This document shows, piece after piece, positions 6,593-12,762 of a DNA stretch of 15,408 nucleotides (position 1 is the first letter of the stretch; every line of letters begins with the position of its first letter). The position numbers and the translations under genes were made by a program. Where the stretch lies: contig CAZXZC010000017.1 in assembly GCA_964645125.1 (NCBI GenBank), positions 1-15,408 of the forward strand, read 5' to 3'. The notes beneath the pieces were generated by a model, which was given only the letters and a program-made list of their open reading frames with translations, was not told the origin of the DNA and did no database searches. This DNA is from JBDKGD01 sp964645125 (lineage in GTDB: Bacteria; Patescibacteriota; Minisyncoccia; UBA6257; 2-01-FULL-56-20).

Positions 6593-7114
6593 ATGTCGAC
6601 TTCATCAAAAATAGTTACGAACGTAACAAAAGAAACGGGGCGTGCGTTCATCGAAAAGGTGGTTATTTCAGCCGGCGTTGGCCGTGCGAGTCAAATTCCA
6701 AACTTTGAAGAAAAAGTATTGCCGCAAATCGTTTCGGATATCGCAGCCATCACTGGCCAGGCTCCCCATGTGTCAAAGGCAAAAAAATCCATTGCGGGTT
6801 TTAAGATTCGCCAAGGTCAGATCGTGGGAGTATCCGTAACGCTGCGCAAGCAGAAAGCGGTTGATTTTTTCACCCGTTTGATTACAATTGTATTGCCTCG
6901 GGTACGTGATTTTGGTGGTATTGCAAAAACCGCCATTGATGAACATGGCGTATTAAATGTTGGCTTAAAAGAGCAATATGTATTTACAGAAGTAACCCCC
7001 GAGACCTCATTACAGAGTTTCTCTCTGGGAGTCGCTATTGTTCCAAAGAAAAGACAGCGCGCCCTAGCGGTCACTGCCTATGAAAACTTCGGTGTACCCT
7101 TTATGAAAAAATAA
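6593..7114 (+). CDS. rplE: 50S ribosomal protein L5
   Basis: L5 binds 5S rRNA and forms the central protuberance and a bridge to S13. Recognisable motifs are EKVVISAGVG (family EKIVxNxGVG), TGQAPHVSKAKKSIAGFKIRQG, GVSVTLR, FFTRLITIVLPRVRDFGG and the closing region around LGVAIV. The length of 173 aa is close to the usual 179. The usual PEI motif near the C-terminus is not obvious. It starts 8 bases after L24, with TACCACT before ATG. Confidence 0.96.
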   Translation: MSTSSKIVTNVTKETGRAFIEKVVISAGVGRASQIPNFEEKVLPQIVSDIAAITGQAPHVSKAKKSIAGFKIRQGQIVGVSVTLRKQKAVDFFTRLITIVLPRVRDFGGIAKTAIDEHGVLNVGLKEQYVFTEVTPETSLQSFSLGVAIVPKKRQRALAVTAYENFGVPFMKK

Positions 7115-7116
7115 TT

Positions 7117-7302
7117 ATGGCAAAACAATCAGTAATTGCGCGAAGCAAAAAAAAGCCGAAATTCTCAAGCCGCATTGTGCGTCGTTGTTTTCGATGCGGT
7201 CGTCGCCATGGGTATATGCGCGTATTCGGGTTGTGTCGTATCTGCTTCCGGGAAATGGCAACCGCTGGCAACATTCCGGGGGTAAAGAAAGCCTCATGGT
7301 AA
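7117..7302 (+). CDS. rpsN: 30S ribosomal protein S14, zinc-binding type
   Basis: S14 sits in the small-subunit head next to S3 and S10. At 61 aa this is the short, zinc-binding form (sometimes called type Z), with C24/C27 and C40/C43 as ligands and the conserved RRHGYMRVFGLCRICFRE segment. The start is just 2 bases after the L5 stop (TAA-TT-ATG), the tightest junction in the operon, so it is probably translated by coupling with L5. Confidence 0.97.
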   Translation: MAKQSVIARSKKKPKFSSRIVRRCFRCGRRHGYMRVFGLCRICFREMATAGNIPGVKKASW

Positions 7303-7314
7303 CACTCTAAGCAT

Positions 7315-7698
7315 ATGTACTGGAACATCCTCTCACAAATCAAAAATGCCGCTCAAGCGAAGAAAGATTCGCTTATGACTCCATTCTCAAAAAACGACTT
7401 CGAAGTTGCCAAAATTTTGGTTGCTGAGGGATTTTTGAAAGATGCGCAAAAGCGCGTATTCGGCCGAAAAAGCTTTATTGACATGAAGCTCAACTATGAA
7501 GCGGGGGGAGAGAGCGCGTTTACCGATTTTAAACTCATCAGCAAGCCAAGTCACCATTTGTATTATGGCTTCAAAGATTTACAAAATGTGCGCCAGGGGT
7601 ATGGCGTTGGAGTTGTTTCAACATCTCGCGGTATCATGACCAACAAAAAGGCACGCGCAGCAAAAGTCGGAGGAGAGTATTTATTCCAAGTTTGGTAA
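7315..7698 (+). CDS. rpsH: 30S ribosomal protein S8
   Basis: S8 binds the central domain of 16S rRNA and, in E. coli, represses the spc operon by binding its mRNA. The N-terminal helix (ILSQIKNAAQAKKDSLMTPFS) and the C-terminal signature (GVGVVSTSRGIMTNKKARAAKVGGEYLFQVW, cited in pieces: STSRGIMTNKKAR and VGGEYLFQVW) are clear. The first residues (MYWNIL) replace the more common DPIADMLT start. The length of 127 aa is normal. TAAGCAT precedes ATG. Confidence 0.96.
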   Translation: MYWNILSQIKNAAQAKKDSLMTPFSKNDFEVAKILVAEGFLKDAQKRVFGRKSFIDMKLNYEAGGESAFTDFKLISKPSHHLYYGFKDLQNVRQGYGVGVVSTSRGIMTNKKARAAKVGGEYLFQVW

Positions 7699-7707
7699 TT
7701 TACCTAT

Positions 7708-8247
7708 ATGTCACGCCTTGCAAAAAAACCTATCACTATCGCATCCGGAGTTACTGTACAAGTAGCCGGTACTACTGTTGCGGTAAAAGGGGCAAAAGCC
7801 GAACTTTCCGTCCCGGTATTGCCTGGCGTTGCGGTGACAGTTTCAGGATCTGAGGTTACAGTGGCAAAAACTGGAGATAACCGTGCTCACCAAGCAAATA
7901 TTGGTACCGTGTGGTCATTAATCCGAAATGCTATAGAAGGAGTTTCAAAAGGTTTTACAAAGAATTTAGAAATACAAGGCGTGGGTTATCGTGCCGCCAT
8001 GGAAGGTAAAACATTAGTGCTTTCACTCGGATACGTGCATCCAGTACGCGTTGAGGCGCCAGCTGGGGTTGTTATCGAAGTAGATAAAAACAACATGAAG
8101 GTATCAGGCGCCAACAAGGAGCTCGTAGGCTTAACCGCTGCTAAAATCCGCGCGTTGAAAAAACCAGAGCCATACAAGGGCAAAGGCATTCGCTATGTTG
8201 GCGAGGTCGTAAAGATTAAGGCTGGTAAAAAAGCAGCAACTGCGTAA
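7708..8247 (+). CDS. rplF: 50S ribosomal protein L6
   Basis: L6 lies near the factor-binding site of the large subunit. It consists of two similar domains. The family motifs are MSRLAKKPITI at the start, ANIGTVWSLIRNAIEGVSKGFTKNLEIQGVGYRA (parts: GTVWSLIRNAIEGVSKGF, EIQGVGYRA) and the C-terminal PEPYKGKGIRYVGEVV. The length of 179 aa is standard. It is preceded by TACCTAT and starts 9 bases after S8. Confidence 0.97.
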   Translation: MSRLAKKPITIASGVTVQVAGTTVAVKGAKAELSVPVLPGVAVTVSGSEVTVAKTGDNRAHQANIGTVWSLIRNAIEGVSKGFTKNLEIQGVGYRAAMEGKTLVLSLGYVHPVRVEAPAGVVIEVDKNNMKVSGANKELVGLTAAKIRALKKPEPYKGKGIRYVGEVVKIKAGKKAATA

Positions 8248-8260
8248 TATCTAAACCACC

Positions 8261-8611
8261 ATGATACTCAAGAAAAAAAATCAAATCCGCTCTCGCCGTG
8301 CAAACCGGGTGCGCACTCGCATTACCGGTACCGCCGCGCGTCCACGCCTTTCGGTGTTTCGCAGCAACAAACATATGAGTGTGCAATTAATTGATGACGT
8401 TCGTGGTGTTACCATTGCTTCAGTTCACAGTAAACAAATAAAAGAGGGGAAAACAAAAACTGAAAAAGCGCAGGCAGTAGGAGCTGCTATCGCCAAAAAG
8501 GCAGCCACACTGGGGGTAAAAGAAGCCTTGTTCGATCGCGGTCGCAGTCGATACCATGGTCGAGTAAAGTCGGTCGCAGAACATGCACGAGAAAACGGCC
8601 TTTCAATCTAA
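8261..8611 (+). CDS. rplR: 50S ribosomal protein L18
   Basis: L18 binds 5S rRNA with L5. Motifs are RRANRVRTRITGTAARPRLSVFRSN (parts: RVRTRITGTAARPRLSVF), HMSVQLIDDVRGVTIASV, AVGAAIAKKAATLGV and the ending DRGRSRYHGRVKSVAEHARE. The length of 116 aa is usual. The 13-base gap before it and the AACCACC upstream sequence contain no Shine-Dalgarno. Confidence 0.97.
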   Translation: MILKKKNQIRSRRANRVRTRITGTAARPRLSVFRSNKHMSVQLIDDVRGVTIASVHSKQIKEGKTKTEKAQAVGAAIAKKAATLGVKEALFDRGRSRYHGRVKSVAEHARENGLSI

Positions 8612-8620
8612 ATTATTTTT

Positions 8621-9160
8621 ATGATGCAACCACAACGAGATTTCAAAAGACGAGATGGAAACCGCCCTCCGCGAGAACCAGGCAATGGCCTCAAGGAAAA
8701 GGTGCTTGATTTGCGCCGTGTAACTCGCGTAGTTGCAGGGGGAAAGCGCTTTAAATTCCGCGCAACTGTTGTAGTAGGTGACGAAAAGGGCAAGATTGGT
8801 ATCGGTATGGGTAAGGGTATTGATGTAGCCCAAGCCGTTGGGAAGGCAAAATTAAAGGCAACTCGCAACATGCTGACTGTGCAATTAAAAGAAGGTCGTA
8901 CTGTGGCGCACGAGGTATATGCGAAATATAGTGCTGCTAAAGTATTGATCAAACCAGCAAGTGCCGGTCACGGGCTTCGTTCTGGCGGCGCGGTGCGTTC
9001 AGTACTCGCTCTTGCTGGGATTAAAGACGCAACCAGCAAATGTTTAGGTCGCACTCCAAACAAGCTAACCAACGCCTGGGCAACCATTGAGGCCTTAAAA
9101 GCGTTAAAGCCACTTCGCAAAGTCGTTATTGCCCAGCAAAAACCAGTAGCCGCTGCGTAA
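8621..9160 (+). CDS. rpsE: 30S ribosomal protein S5
   Basis: S5 acts in translational accuracy and in mRNA unwinding at the entry channel. It has the double-stranded RNA-binding-like N-terminal domain (RRVTRVVAGGKRFKFRATVVVGD, parts: RRVTRVVAGGKRFKF and VVVGDEKGKIGIGMGKG) and the C-terminal domain (GHGLRSGGAVRSVLALAGIKD, part: GGAVRSVLALAGIKD). The length of 179 aa is standard. Two ATG codons follow each other at the start, and the second (8624) could be used instead. The next gene is L15, with no L30 between. Confidence 0.97.
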   Translation: MMQPQRDFKRRDGNRPPREPGNGLKEKVLDLRRVTRVVAGGKRFKFRATVVVGDEKGKIGIGMGKGIDVAQAVGKAKLKATRNMLTVQLKEGRTVAHEVYAKYSAAKVLIKPASAGHGLRSGGAVRSVLALAGIKDATSKCLGRTPNKLTNAWATIEALKALKPLRKVVIAQQKPVAAA

Positions 9161-9179
9161 AGACATTCACGACACTCAT

Positions 9180-9626
9180 ATGAAACTTCATCAGATACAA
9201 AAATTTACCGGAACCAAAAAAACACAGCGCCTCGGCCGTGGAGGAAAGCGTGGTACCACATCTGGTCGTGGACAAAAAGGACAAAAGTCACGCTCTGGTC
9301 ATCGTATTCGCCCTGCACAACGTGATGTATTGTTGCGCATCCCAAAACGCCGCGGTTTCCGCAATAAGCCACAGACCAAAGTTAAAACAAAAGAGCTTTC
9401 AGTAGCGCGGGTCATGGCCAAAATTAAACCATTGGCTGAAGGTAAAAAATCATTTGCTATCGACATGGCAGTCTTGAAGCAGCTTGCGCTCGTACCGCTT
9501 CGTTTCCGGGGAGTCATTAAATTAATCGGCCCAGTTCCAAAAGAGGTGATTGGGGTGCAATTGCAGGGGATTGGTGCAGCAGCCTCAGTAAAGGCTGCAA
9601 TTGAAAAGGCTGGTGGATCAGTGTAA
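9180..9626 (+). CDS. rplO: 50S ribosomal protein L15
   Basis: L15 is a late assembly protein whose long N-terminal tail threads through 23S rRNA. The Gly-rich basic tail (RLGRGGKRGTTSGRGQKGQKSR) and the later PKRRGFRNKP and core segments (IGPVPKEVIGVQLQGIGAAAS, part: KEVIGVQLQGIGAAAS) are typical. The length of 148 aa is usual. The 19-base S5-L15 gap is where L30 sits in most bacteria and leaves no space for it. CACTCAT precedes ATG. It is the last ribosomal protein gene in the window. Confidence 0.97.
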   Translation: MKLHQIQKFTGTKKTQRLGRGGKRGTTSGRGQKGQKSRSGHRIRPAQRDVLLRIPKRRGFRNKPQTKVKTKELSVARVMAKIKPLAEGKKSFAIDMAVLKQLALVPLRFRGVIKLIGPVPKEVIGVQLQGIGAAASVKAAIEKAGGSV

Positions 9627-9634
9627 AACAAGAC

Positions 9635-9658
9635 AAGAGCCTAAGGATTTTAGGTCTT
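9635..9658 (+). other. Hairpin between L15 and secY
   Basis: AAGA-CCTAA (with one bulged G) pairs with TTAGG-TCTT around a 5-base loop. It is not followed by a T run, so it is not a standard terminator. It could protect the L15 mRNA end or mark a processing site; no function is shown. Confidence 0.4.
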
Positions 9659-9711
9659 AGTTCAAAGATGCAAAGTACAATTCGCGATTAGTCTTGAACC
9701 TAGGGTCCAAA

Positions 9712-9739
9712 ACCTATAACCTATAATCTATAACCTACG
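9712..9739 (+). repeat. Four tandem 7-base repeats directly before secY
   Basis: ACCTATA, ACCTATA, ATCTATA and ACCTACG follow each other without a gap and end three bases before the secY ATG. The array contains TATAAT (9722-9727). Its last copy supplies the TAC at -7 to -5 that recurs before most ribosomal genes. Confidence 0.75.
9715..9727 (+). promoter_or_regulatory. Possible -10 region for secY
   Basis: TATAAC (9715-9720) lies 15 bases after TTGAAC (9694-9699), and TATAAT (9722-9727) lies 22 bases after it; neither spacing is ideal. The 116-base L15-secY gap is by far the longest within the run from L3 to secY, so a separate secY promoter is plausible. Confidence 0.35.
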
Positions 9740-9742
9740 TAT

Positions 9743-11014
9743 ATGAACCGACTCCTTCAGATATTCCGTATCCCTGACCTGCGCAAAAAAGTCTTTATTG
9801 TGGGGGGTATTTTAGTTGCCTTTCGCTTGTTGGCAGCCATTCCGATACCAGGTATTGATGCAGCAAAACTCCAGGAATATTTTAGTTCAAATCAATTATT
9901 TGGTTTTTTGAACTTCTTTTCTGGCGGTGGATTATCGAACCTTTCCATACTTATGCTTGGTGTTGGTCCGTACATTACAGCAACCATCATCATGCAGCTT
10001 CTTACCATCATCTTCCCAAAGTTCAAGGAGATGTACTACGAACAGGGTTCGCAGGGTCAGGCAAAGTTTAATCAGTGGTCACGCTTACTTACACTCCCGT
10101 TGGCGCTTGTGCAATCATACAGTTTCTTGAGCTTGTTAATTGCTCGAGGCGTACTCGATCGGCCAGCTCCATTGGTGTTGATTACAAACATCATCGTCAT
10201 TAGCGCTGGATCTATGATCGCGTTGTGGCTTGGCGAGCTCATTACCGAACAAAAAATTGGCAACGGAATTTCCTTAATTATCTTGGCGGGTATCATTAGC
10301 AGTCTCCCATCTTCGGTTGGTGCTGCTATTGTTTCATACAGCTCAGACCAGTTAATAAAATATATTATCTTTGCCGCAGTAGCTTTAGCTATTATTGCAG
10401 CCGTTACCTTCTTGAACGAAGGGGAGCGTCGCATTACCATCGCCTATGCTCGTCGCGTGCGTGGCAATAAAATATTTGGCGGTTCGTCTAGCTACTTGCC
10501 GCTCAAAGTAAACCAAGCCGGTATGATCCCGCTCATCTTTGCTATTTCAGTGTTGCTGTTCCCACAGTTTTTGGCGCAAATTATTACCTTGTTTTCAGCT
10601 CGGTATGGGCTGATTGTGACCGATTACGTAACACGATTTTTGAATAACCATCTTGCCTACGGCCTCTTCTATTTCACGCTCGTGGTTGTGTTTACCTATT
10701 TCTACACTGCCATTACCTTTAACCCAGAAGAAATTTCTAAAAACTTGCAGCGCAATGGCGGTTTTATCCCTGGTATTCGCCCGGGAGTCGCCACTGAAAA
10801 ATACTTCTCGCAAACAGTGCAAAAAATTACATTGTTTGGCGCGGTATTTCTTGGGTTTATTGCGGTATTGCCATCTATCGTGCAGTACGCAACCGGTATT
10901 TCAGTCATCACCATTTCTGGTACTGCCATTTTGATTGTAGTAGCGGTGGCGCTTGAGATCATGCGCCAAATCGACTCGCAGCTTACCGTGCGTGAATACG
11001 ACGGAATAGAATAA
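9743..11014 (+). CDS. secY: Protein translocase subunit SecY
   Basis: SecY is the channel of the Sec translocon in the cytoplasmic membrane and exports or inserts unfolded proteins. The 423 aa protein has the expected ten hydrophobic segments, starting at about residue 17 (VFIVGGILVAFRLLAAIPIP). Diagnostic motifs in order are PYITATIIMQLL (about 76-87), ITEQKIGNGISLII, the cytoplasmic loop FLNEGERRITIAYARRVRG, YLPLKVNQAGMIPLIFA, NPEEISKNLQRNGGFIPGIRPG and the C-terminal REYDG. The start ATG follows TACGTAT in the tandem repeat. Its usual neighbour adk is about 2.3 kb further on, separated by an accessory block. Confidence 0.98.
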   Translation: MNRLLQIFRIPDLRKKVFIVGGILVAFRLLAAIPIPGIDAAKLQEYFSSNQLFGFLNFFSGGGLSNLSILMLGVGPYITATIIMQLLTIIFPKFKEMYYEQGSQGQAKFNQWSRLLTLPLALVQSYSFLSLLIARGVLDRPAPLVLITNIIVISAGSMIALWLGELITEQKIGNGISLIILAGIISSLPSSVGAAIVSYSSDQLIKYIIFAAVALAIIAAVTFLNEGERRITIAYARRVRGNKIFGGSSSYLPLKVNQAGMIPLIFAISVLLFPQFLAQIITLFSARYGLIVTDYVTRFLNNHLAYGLFYFTLVVVFTYFYTAITFNPEEISKNLQRNGGFIPGIRPGVATEKYFSQTVQKITLFGAVFLGFIAVLPSIVQYATGISVITISGTAILIVVAVALEIMRQIDSQLTVREYDGIE

Positions 11015-11026
11015 CGCGCCAATAGC

Positions 11027-11160
11027 GAATAGGGTGTAGCCAATAGTAAAAACTAAAACATAAAGCAGCGTAATCCCCGCGAAAGCGGGGATCTATATCT
11101 CTGGATTTAGGCTGTGATGATGCCCTGTGCGTTGGTCCTCCTATTGGCTCTACCCTAAAC
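11027..11160. repeat. Degenerate inverted repeat bracketing the REP-like palindrome
   Basis: The reverse complement of 11027-11046 matches 11141-11160 at 16 of 20 positions, including an unbroken CTATTGGCT and ACCCTA. The arms lie about 95 bases apart, with the GNRA palindrome at 11073-11092 between them. Further related words (AATAGCGAATAG, CTGGCTATT) lie just outside. Together they fill most of the 168-base region between secY and the next gene. Confidence 0.55.
11073..11092. repeat. REP-like palindrome with GAAA loop
   Basis: ATCCCCGC-GAAA-GCGGGGAT is a perfect 8-bp stem closed by a GNRA tetraloop, 59 bases after the secY stop. No T run follows, so it is not a standard terminator. It resembles the widespread REP palindromes with a C/G-rich stem around GAAA or TTTC. 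It could stabilise the 3' end of secY mRNA or mark a mobile REP insertion. Function is inferred. Confidence 0.65.
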
Positions 11161-11182
11161 CCTACTGGCTATTCTCAAAATT

Positions 11183-11641
11183 ATGAATCATTCAATGCGC
11201 AATTCTCAATTGCATAATACGAGCATTTCAATTCTCCGCCTCCCCGTGCGCGTTGTTGAAATACTCAAAAACATATTTCATTGTCGTACCTACCACATAG
11301 AGGGCGCGTTTGTAATGGGAAGTTTGTGCGCCGTACTTGTACTGACCCACAAAGGACCCATTGAGTATCTTGGCGCTGCGGCAGTATTTTTTACCTTCAT
11401 GCACGCAACCATAGCTGAATACATGCGCGAGGCTGAAAGTGAGCGGTTGCAAAAAAATGAAGTGGGTAGTGTTGCGCCAGTAGAGTGTTGCTACAAGTTG
11501 CCCTACTATTTTTATGCCAAAGAAATCATCTGGCTCGCGTATTTTACATTGCTTGGTGCGTATTCCGCGCTCGTGGGTGTGGTTGTATTTTTGCTCTATC
11601 AACCATGGCGTAGCCTCTGGCGTTCATATAACCCCCGATAA
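11183..11641 (+). CDS. Membrane protein of unknown function (152 aa)
   Basis: I do not recognise the family. Hydrophobic segments are visible at about residues 39-55 (IEGAFVMGSLCAVLVL), 60-78 (IEYLGAAAVFFTFMHATI) and 114-139 (EIIWLAYFTLLGAYSALVG onward), with a basic C-terminus (WRSLWRSYNPR). Three transmembrane helices are likely. The loop at 79-107 is charged and contains a CC pair (102-103). The start is uncertain: ATG at 11183 has no Shine-Dalgarno and the first 15 or so residues come from repeat-like DNA, so a later start such as GTG at codon 22 is possible. It lies after secY on the same strand and converges on the reverse-strand cluster, sharing a terminator with it. Confidence 0.65.
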   Translation: MNHSMRNSQLHNTSISILRLPVRVVEILKNIFHCRTYHIEGAFVMGSLCAVLVLTHKGPIEYLGAAAVFFTFMHATIAEYMREAESERLQKNEVGSVAPVECCYKLPYYFYAKEIIWLAYFTLLGAYSALVGVVVFLLYQPWRSLWRSYNPR

Positions 11642-11672
11642 AAAAAAGCCGCTCCTTATTCAGGAAGCGGCC
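11640..11672. terminator. Terminator shared by convergent genes
   Basis: GCCGCT (11648-11653) pairs with AGCGGC (11666-11671), with an inner CCT/AGG extension past one bulged A. On the minus strand the stem is followed by eight T (plus-strand A run 11640-11647), an ideal terminator for the reverse gene ending at 11693. On the plus strand a weaker T run (11678-11683) may also stop the gene ending at 11641. Confidence 0.85.
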
Positions 11673-11692
11673 GGTGGTTTTTTGGCGTGACG

Positions 11693-12100
11693 TTACGGTT
11701 TAAAAGAAAACCGCTCCACCTCGCCACTAAAATTATTATTTGAGCTGGTGCAAGTTATTTCCCCGTTTGCCAACAGATCAGCAATTTGTTGGCAAACCAA
11801 GTGGTGGCTAACGAATTGCAACTCACGCACCGTGAGACGAGTATTAAGCGCCTCAACAATTTCTTGTTGTGAGAGAGGTTTTTTTGACCTAGCAAGAACC
11901 TCAAGTATATCGGTTTTTTGAACCGGTACAATCAAAATTCTCCGAAACACCACGCACAACAAAATGGCGCATAGCCAAACCACAACGCTGTAGGGCGGGT
12001 ATGGAATTACCACACACAAAAGAAGCAACAAAGCCATTGATGACCAAAAATAGCCACCAAAGACCTCATCACTCACAAAATCCCACATCGATAAAGACAT
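11693..12100 (-). CDS. Membrane-anchored winged-helix-like protein, paralogue A (135 aa)
   Basis: Unknown family. Two transmembrane segments (about residues 17-33 and 37-52) are followed by RRILIVPV and a soluble domain. That domain runs: helix DILEVLARS, then LSQQEIVEAL (like the second helix of winged-helix folds), a third helix around HHLVCQQIADLL, and a strand-like end (GEITCTS, EVERFSFKP). The gene ending at 12763 has the same layout and clear identities (PV..xDxLxVL, LxQxxIVExL, HLVxxxxxLL, EVxRFxxK). The start is fixed by AGGAGGA (12104-12110), close before ATG. It has its own promoter and terminator. DNA binding is an inference from the predicted fold; a protein-interaction role is equally possible. 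Confidence 0.75.
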   Translation of the reverse strand: MSLSMWDFVSDEVFGGYFWSSMALLLLLCVVIPYPPYSVVVWLCAILLCVVFRRILIVPVQKTDILEVLARSKKPLSQQEIVEALNTRLTVRELQFVSHHLVCQQIADLLANGEITCTSSNNNFSGEVERFSFKP

Positions 12101-12121
12101 ATGTCCTCCTCTGTATTTTGT

Positions 12122-12131
12122 ATTTCAAAAA
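12122..12131 (-). promoter_or_regulatory. Leader element shared with paralogue C
   Basis: Plus-strand ATTTCAAAAA here is identical to 13175-13184 before paralogue C. In both cases it lies between the -10 box and the Shine-Dalgarno, with a TTG just outside its ATTTC end. Here TTTTG and CAAAA (12116-12130) form a dyad. It could be an operator or an mRNA leader element. Confidence 0.4.
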
Positions 12132-12144
12132 TCTGTATAGGATT

Positions 12145-12173
12145 ATTCTGCGCATTTATTCAATAATTGTCAA
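12145..12173 (-). promoter_or_regulatory. Promoter of paralogue A
   Basis: Read on the minus strand: a perfect -35 TTGACA (12168-12173), 17 bases, then CAGAAT (12145-12150). This sigma70 promoter would start transcription near 12138, about 38 bases before the ATG. Confidence 0.65.
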
Positions 12174-12204
12174 TGGTTTATATCAAGTGGTTCAATGTGC
12201 GTGT

Positions 12205-12246
12205 AAAAAATAAAAAAAGAGCCACTCATAACATTGAGCAACTCTT
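12205..12246 (-). terminator. Intrinsic terminator after paralogue B
   Basis: On the minus strand a 12-bp stem (AAGAGTTGCTCA with TGAGTGGCTCTT, three G-U wobbles, 6-base loop, 12217-12246) is followed by TTTTTTTATTTTTT. It ends the transcript carrying paralogues C and B, just before the paralogue A promoter. Confidence 0.88.
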
Positions 12247-12273
12247 GATCGTTGTGTATGCGGGTAGTGGAGT

Positions 12274-12699
12274 TTATTGCCCCCGGGGGCGAATGTGCGG
12301 GTAAGCACCATACGCAATGACCCCTGGCTCTGACTCACAGTACTGTTCGAAAATTTCCGCCCGCGCCTCAAGGACGGCCAGGACATTTTCTACACTATCA
12401 ATTCGTATCCGTCGGATGCAATCGTTTAGACCGTACCTATCGTTTAATATCCGATGAACTTTTTCTGGAGTAAAAACTTCTTTGGAGTTCTGTGTAACAA
12501 GATCGCGAACCTCACAGTACGGAGCAGAAATCGGTGTTAGTTCGCGCAACAGCCATGCGCACCCCACTAGCAACAACCCAACTCCAGCAGCAATGGCCAG
12601 GGCGCGATTGTTATGTCCATAAACCGTCATGTATAGGAGAGCCACAACCACAAGGATTATGGCGAGGTAAAAAACAAACTGAGCAAACTTATTGTACAT
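12274..12699 (-). CDS. Membrane-anchored winged-helix-like protein, paralogue B (141 aa)
   Basis: Unknown family. It has two hydrophobic segments (about residues 7-27 and 33-51), then RELTPI at the place where A has RRILIVPV and C has RKLWPVPV. The soluble part follows the same helix order: EVRDLVTQ, FTPEKVHRIL, RIRIDSVENVLAVLE. The C-terminus differs from A and C (ends AYPHIRPRGQ instead of the RF.xK strand). It is the most diverged of the three and its membership rests on architecture plus scattered identities. GGGAGG (12710-12715) lies 10 bases before ATG. No separate promoter is visible in the 63-base gap to C, so B is probably co-transcribed with C. Confidence 0.72.
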   Translation of the reverse strand: MYNKFAQFVFYLAIILVVVALLYMTVYGHNNRALAIAAGVGLLLVGCAWLLRELTPISAPYCEVRDLVTQNSKEVFTPEKVHRILNDRYGLNDCIRRIRIDSVENVLAVLEARAEIFEQYCESEPGVIAYGAYPHIRPRGQ

Positions 12700-12725
12700 A
12701 CAGTCAAAACCTCCCGTACAATGGA

Positions 12726-12755
12726 GCGTTGAAAGTATCGCTCGCGTATCAACGC
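12726..12755 (-). other. Hairpin in the C-B intergenic gap
   Basis: GCGTTGA (12726-12732) and TCAACGC (12749-12755) form a perfect 7-bp stem with a 16-base loop. It lies between the paralogue C stop and the paralogue B Shine-Dalgarno. There is no T run, so a processing site, partial attenuator or translation control element is more likely than a terminator. Confidence 0.5.
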
Positions 12756-12762
12756 CTTCGTG

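Noticed and set aside
11073..11092. The GC-rich palindrome as the secY terminator
   Set aside because: No T run follows the stem; a REP-like element is the better reading.
12001..12213. Plus-strand open frame opposite paralogue A and its promoter
   Set aside because: It overlaps a supported gene, crosses its promoter and most of the B terminator, and shows no protein-like pattern.
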